Made by a program: the position numbers and the translations under genes. The notes beneath the pieces were generated by a model. That model was given only the letters and a program-made list of their open reading frames with translations. It ran no database searches and was not told the origin of the DNA. Positions 21,750 to 23,580 of a DNA stretch of 23,580 bases are shown piece by piece; positions within the stretch are counted from its first letter, which is position 1; each line of letters opens with the position of its first letter. The DNA comes from Prevotella sp. CAG:1031 (GTDB lineage Bacteria; Bacteroidota; Bacteroidia; Bacteroidales; Muribaculaceae): the NCBI GenBank assembly GCA_000431215.1, contig HF985560.1, positions 1 to 23,580 of the forward strand. Direction: 5' to 3'.

Positions 21750-21779
21750 TTTTTTTGCAAAAAAATATCGAAATATTTC
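21750..21779. promoter_or_regulatory. Two abutting palindromes upstream of the carboxyltransferase promoter
   Basis: T7-GC-A7 (21750-21765) is a perfect 16-bp palindrome, and GAAATATTTC (21770-21779) is a perfect 10-bp palindrome that covers the -33 position of promoter P2. They could be a bent UP-like element and a repressor site. No regulator can be named. Confidence 0.4.
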
Positions 21780-21807
21780 TTTAATCAGAAAGTAAGTGAT
21801 ATATTTG
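21776..21807 (+). promoter_or_regulatory. Promoter P2 of the carboxyltransferase gene
   Basis: TATATTTG (21800-21807) matches the -7 consensus; 20-21 bp upstream lies TTTC (21776-21779), a near match to TTTG. The predicted start near 21814 leaves ~38 bases before the ATG at 21852. Confidence 0.55.
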
Positions 21808-21851
21808 CGATGTTAACACCATACATCGAAACCAATTAAACACCCAACGAC

Positions 21852-23580
21852 ATGGACAGAAAGAAATTAAGGTTCCGCGACCTCACAATGCGCGACGGTC
21901 AGCAATCACTGTTTGCCACCCGCATGAGCCAGCAGGTCATTGACACTCTTCTCCCCTACTACGAAAACGCAGGCTTCTACATCATGGAAGTCTGGGGAGG
22001 CGCAGTGCCCGACTCAGTAATGCGCTACCTCGACGAATCGCCCTGGAATCGCCTTCGCGAATTCAGCAAAGCAATGAAAGGCAAATCGCTGCTCAGTGCC
22101 CTCTCGCGCGGCCGCAACCTCTTCGGATATGTCCCCTATCCCGACGCAGTTCTCGAAGGATTCTACAAAGAAGCCATCAAAAACGGCCTCAACGTCATGC
22201 GTATCTTCGATGCCCTCAACGATATCGACAACGTTAAGGAATCCATCCGTCTGATTAACCAGCTCGGCGGCATTCCCGACGGCGCCGTATGTTATACCGT
22301 CGACCCGAAAGACGAAACTCCCGCAGCCGCTCCCGTCGAAGAGAAGAAAGGTTTCTTCTCGCGCCTCTTCGGCAAAAAAGAAGAGCCGGCAGCCGCTCCC
22401 GAAGTCAAGAAAATCTTCACCGACAGCTACTTCGTCGACAAGGCCAAAGAGATGCACCGCCTCGGCGCAAAGATAATCACCCTCAAGGACATGGCCGGCC
22501 TGGTCAACCCGATGCGCGCCGCCTCGATTATCTCCAAACTCCGCGCAGCTCTGCCCGCCGACGTTCCCGTAGACTTCCACACCCACTGCACCCCCGGCTA
22601 TGGTCTGGCATCGTCGCTGATGGCCATCATCAACGGCGTCGACATTCTCGACACCAACATCTGGTGGTTCGGAGGCGGCTCGGCAGCTCCCGCAATCGAG
22701 CTCATTTATATCTTCTGTAAGAAACTCGGCGTTGAAATGGAAGTCAACATGGAAGCCGTCGGCCGCATCCGTGAAAAACTTCTCGATGCCCGCAAGACTC
22801 TCGCCGCATTCGACCTCCACAAAGACGACATGCAGCGTCCGTTCGATCCCCTCAACGACAAACTTCCCGCTGAAGTCGACGCCCTCTTCGACCGCGCTAT
22901 CGAAATGGCTAAAGCCGGCAATGAAGACGCCCTGCTCGAAGCCTGCCACGCTATCGAGAAATACTTCGGTTTCCCGAAACCCAACGAAATCGTCAAATTT
23001 GCCGAAGTTCCCGGCGGTATGTATTCCAACATGGTCGCCCAGCTCAAGGCTCTCAAAGCCGACGACCTTCTCGACGACGCCATGCGTCTCATTCCGAAAG
23101 TACGCCGCGACGCAGGTCTGGTACCTCTGGTCACACCTACAAGCCAGATCGTAGGCTCGCAGGCAGTGTTCCTCGCTATCGACCGCAAAAACGGCAAGCC
23201 CGACTACTCGAACAAGTCGAACCAGTTCATCTCGCTCGTCAAAGGCGAATACGGCAAGACCCCCGTTCCCGTTGATCCCGCTTTCCGCGCCCAGATAACC
23301 GGAAGCCCTGAAGAGAAGGCCTACGACGTTTCATCTTACAAGAAACCCGAAAATCCCGTCATCGAAGAGTTCGGCGGAGTGAAACTCGCCTCTAACGACG
23401 AAGAATACCTGCTTCTCGAACTTCTGCCCAACGTTGCCAACACCTTCCTGCGCAAACGCCGCAAAGAGGAATTCGAAGCAAAGAAAGCCAGCGAACCGAA
23501 GAGCTCTGCTACCGCCGAAGAGAAGACCGACGCCAAGGCTCCTGTCACCGGCCCGACGCTCAAGGCTCCCATGGGCGGAC
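21852..23580 (+). CDS. Biotin-dependent carboxyltransferase subunit (oxaloacetate decarboxylase alpha / pyruvate carboxylase B type), cut by window edge
   Basis: At least 576 residues, open to the window end. The family moves carboxyl groups between biotin and pyruvate/oxaloacetate, either in a sodium-pumping decarboxylase or in anaplerotic carboxylation. The TIM-barrel carboxyltransferase domain starts at once (LRFRDLTMRDGQQSLFATRM), with IMEVWGGA, the KDMAGL segment holding the carboxylated lysine, and HTHCTPGYG holding the two metal-binding histidines. The conserved PYC_OADA region follows (VPGGMYSNMVAQLKAL, TPTSQIVGSQA), then an Ala/Lys linker and GPTLKAPMGG, the beginning of the biotinyl domain, so the biotin site should lie just outside the window. 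Unusually, residues ~153-188 form a charged Ala/Pro insert (KKGFFSRLFGKKEE) between CYTVDP and FTDSYFVDKAKEM, where typical members continue directly. Confidence 0.9.
   Translation, partial: MDRKKLRFRDLTMRDGQQSLFATRMSQQVIDTLLPYYENAGFYIMEVWGGAVPDSVMRYLDESPWNRLREFSKAMKGKSLLSALSRGRNLFGYVPYPDAVLEGFYKEAIKNGLNVMRIFDALNDIDNVKESIRLINQLGGIPDGAVCYTVDPKDETPAAAPVEEKKGFFSRLFGKKEEPAAAPEVKKIFTDSYFVDKAKEMHRLGAKIITLKDMAGLVNPMRAASIISKLRAALPADVPVDFHTHCTPGYGLASSLMAIINGVDILDTNIWWFGGGSAAPAIELIYIFCKKLGVEMEVNMEAVGRIREKLLDARKTLAAFDLHKDDMQRPFDPLNDKLPAEVDALFDRAIEMAKAGNEDALLEACHAIEKYFGFPKPNEIVKFAEVPGGMYSNMVAQLKALKADDLLDDAMRLIPKVRRDAGLVPLVTPTSQIVGSQAVFLAIDRKNGKPDYSNKSNQFISLVKGEYGKTPVPVDPAFRAQITGSPEEKAYDVSSYKKPENPVIEEFGGVKLASNDEEYLLLELLPNVANTFLRKRRKEEFEAKKASEPKSSATAEEKTDAKAPVTGPTLKAPMGG
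22308..22415 (+). other. In-frame insert inside the carboxyltransferase domain
   Basis: Codons ~153-188 of the carboxyltransferase gene. Canonical enzymes pass from a YT-S/D-P strand end straight to the Y-V/D-AKE helix. Here ~36 residues come between, made of two Pro/Ala/Glu-rich arms (TPAAAPVEE and EEPAAAPEV) around a basic, aromatic core (KKGFFSRLFGKK). The frame and codon style are kept, so this is not an assembly slip. Confidence 0.7.

Larger units (their letters stand above)
21293..21851. other. 559-bp intergenic region with terminator, candidate RNA gene and promoter palindromes
   Basis: No protein gene is supported here. From left to right: operon terminator (21395-21431), promoter P1 (21445-21474), candidate RNA (about 21481-21669) with its own terminator, an imperfect hairpin (21693-21727), two abutting palindromes (21750-21765 and 21770-21779) and promoter P2 (21776-21807). 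TTGCAA occurs at 21387, 21432, 21485, 21496 and 21755. A 72-codon frame at 21621 and a 61-codon minus frame ending at 21575 run through the hairpins and are unlike proteins. Confidence 0.7.

Noticed and set aside
21621..21839. A 72-codon plus-strand frame after the small RNA
   Set aside because: It runs through the terminator hairpin, a second hairpin and the palindromes, and its Arg/Lys-rich content reflects these. It has no promoter of its own.
22014..22949. A 311-codon minus-strand frame opposite the carboxyltransferase gene
   Set aside because: The plus strand carries all family motifs. The antisense frame shows the same codon-shadow composition and no domain.

Overview
The window looks like chromosomal DNA of a gut-type Bacteroidales, most likely Muribaculaceae or a close relative. 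The genus cannot be set from sequence alone. The grounds are: promoters of the Bacteroidota form TTTG-N19/20-TAnnTTTG in front of several genes; lipoproteins with acidic residues right after the lipobox cysteine; paired PCMD-type lipoproteins; secreted proteins ending in a YYNLxGxR-like tail; an AAA-ATPase-like (PF09820) family gene; and moderately GC-rich coding DNA with AT-rich gaps. No rRNA, tRNA, CRISPR array or insertion sequence was seen.

Layout. (1) 1-790, minus: a broken AAA-ATPase-like gene made of two diverged paralogue pieces joined out of frame, leaving a 236-bp-period imperfect tandem repeat. (2) 866-1360, plus: a small orphan lipoprotein converging on tilS. (3) 1346-6698, minus: a tight housekeeping run read in the order flavodiiron protein, hpt, adk, AI-2E family permease, acidic/Tyr-rich lipoprotein, tilS. 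(4) 6845-10661, minus: two large secreted proteins with Bacteroidales C-terminal tails, separated by a perfect hairpin that sits on the start of the second. A C9-T-C5 tract lies at the promoter of the first. (5) 10932-11810, plus: a predicted exported protein of unknown function with a strong promoter. (6) 11896-13093, plus: a hipBA toxin-antitoxin locus with intact hipB, promoter and palindrome, but hipA destroyed by an in-frame stop, a frame change and loss of the kinase core. (7) 13209-21292, plus: an apparent six-gene operon from one strong promoter to one strong terminator. Its order is PCMD lipoprotein, two paralogous outer-membrane barrels, second PCMD lipoprotein, sugar-nucleotidyltransferase-like protein, exported GH13 alpha-amylase. 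(8) 21293-21851: a gene-free gap holding the operon terminator, a candidate ~190-nt stand-alone RNA with its own promoter and terminator, and palindromes at the promoter of the next gene. (9) 21852-end, plus: a biotin-dependent carboxyltransferase subunit, cut by the window edge, with an unusual ~36-residue insert inside its catalytic domain.

How the parts may work together. The minus-strand run couples purine salvage (hpt), adenylate balance (adk), tRNA-Ile modification (tilS) and oxygen detoxification. The plus-strand operon looks like a cell-envelope module: two putative surface lipoproteins with carbohydrate-linked domains and two barrels, followed by glycan enzymes. It has no SusC/SusD pair, so it is not a standard polysaccharide utilisation locus. 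I consider this module and the orphan RNA the best candidates for undescribed biology here.
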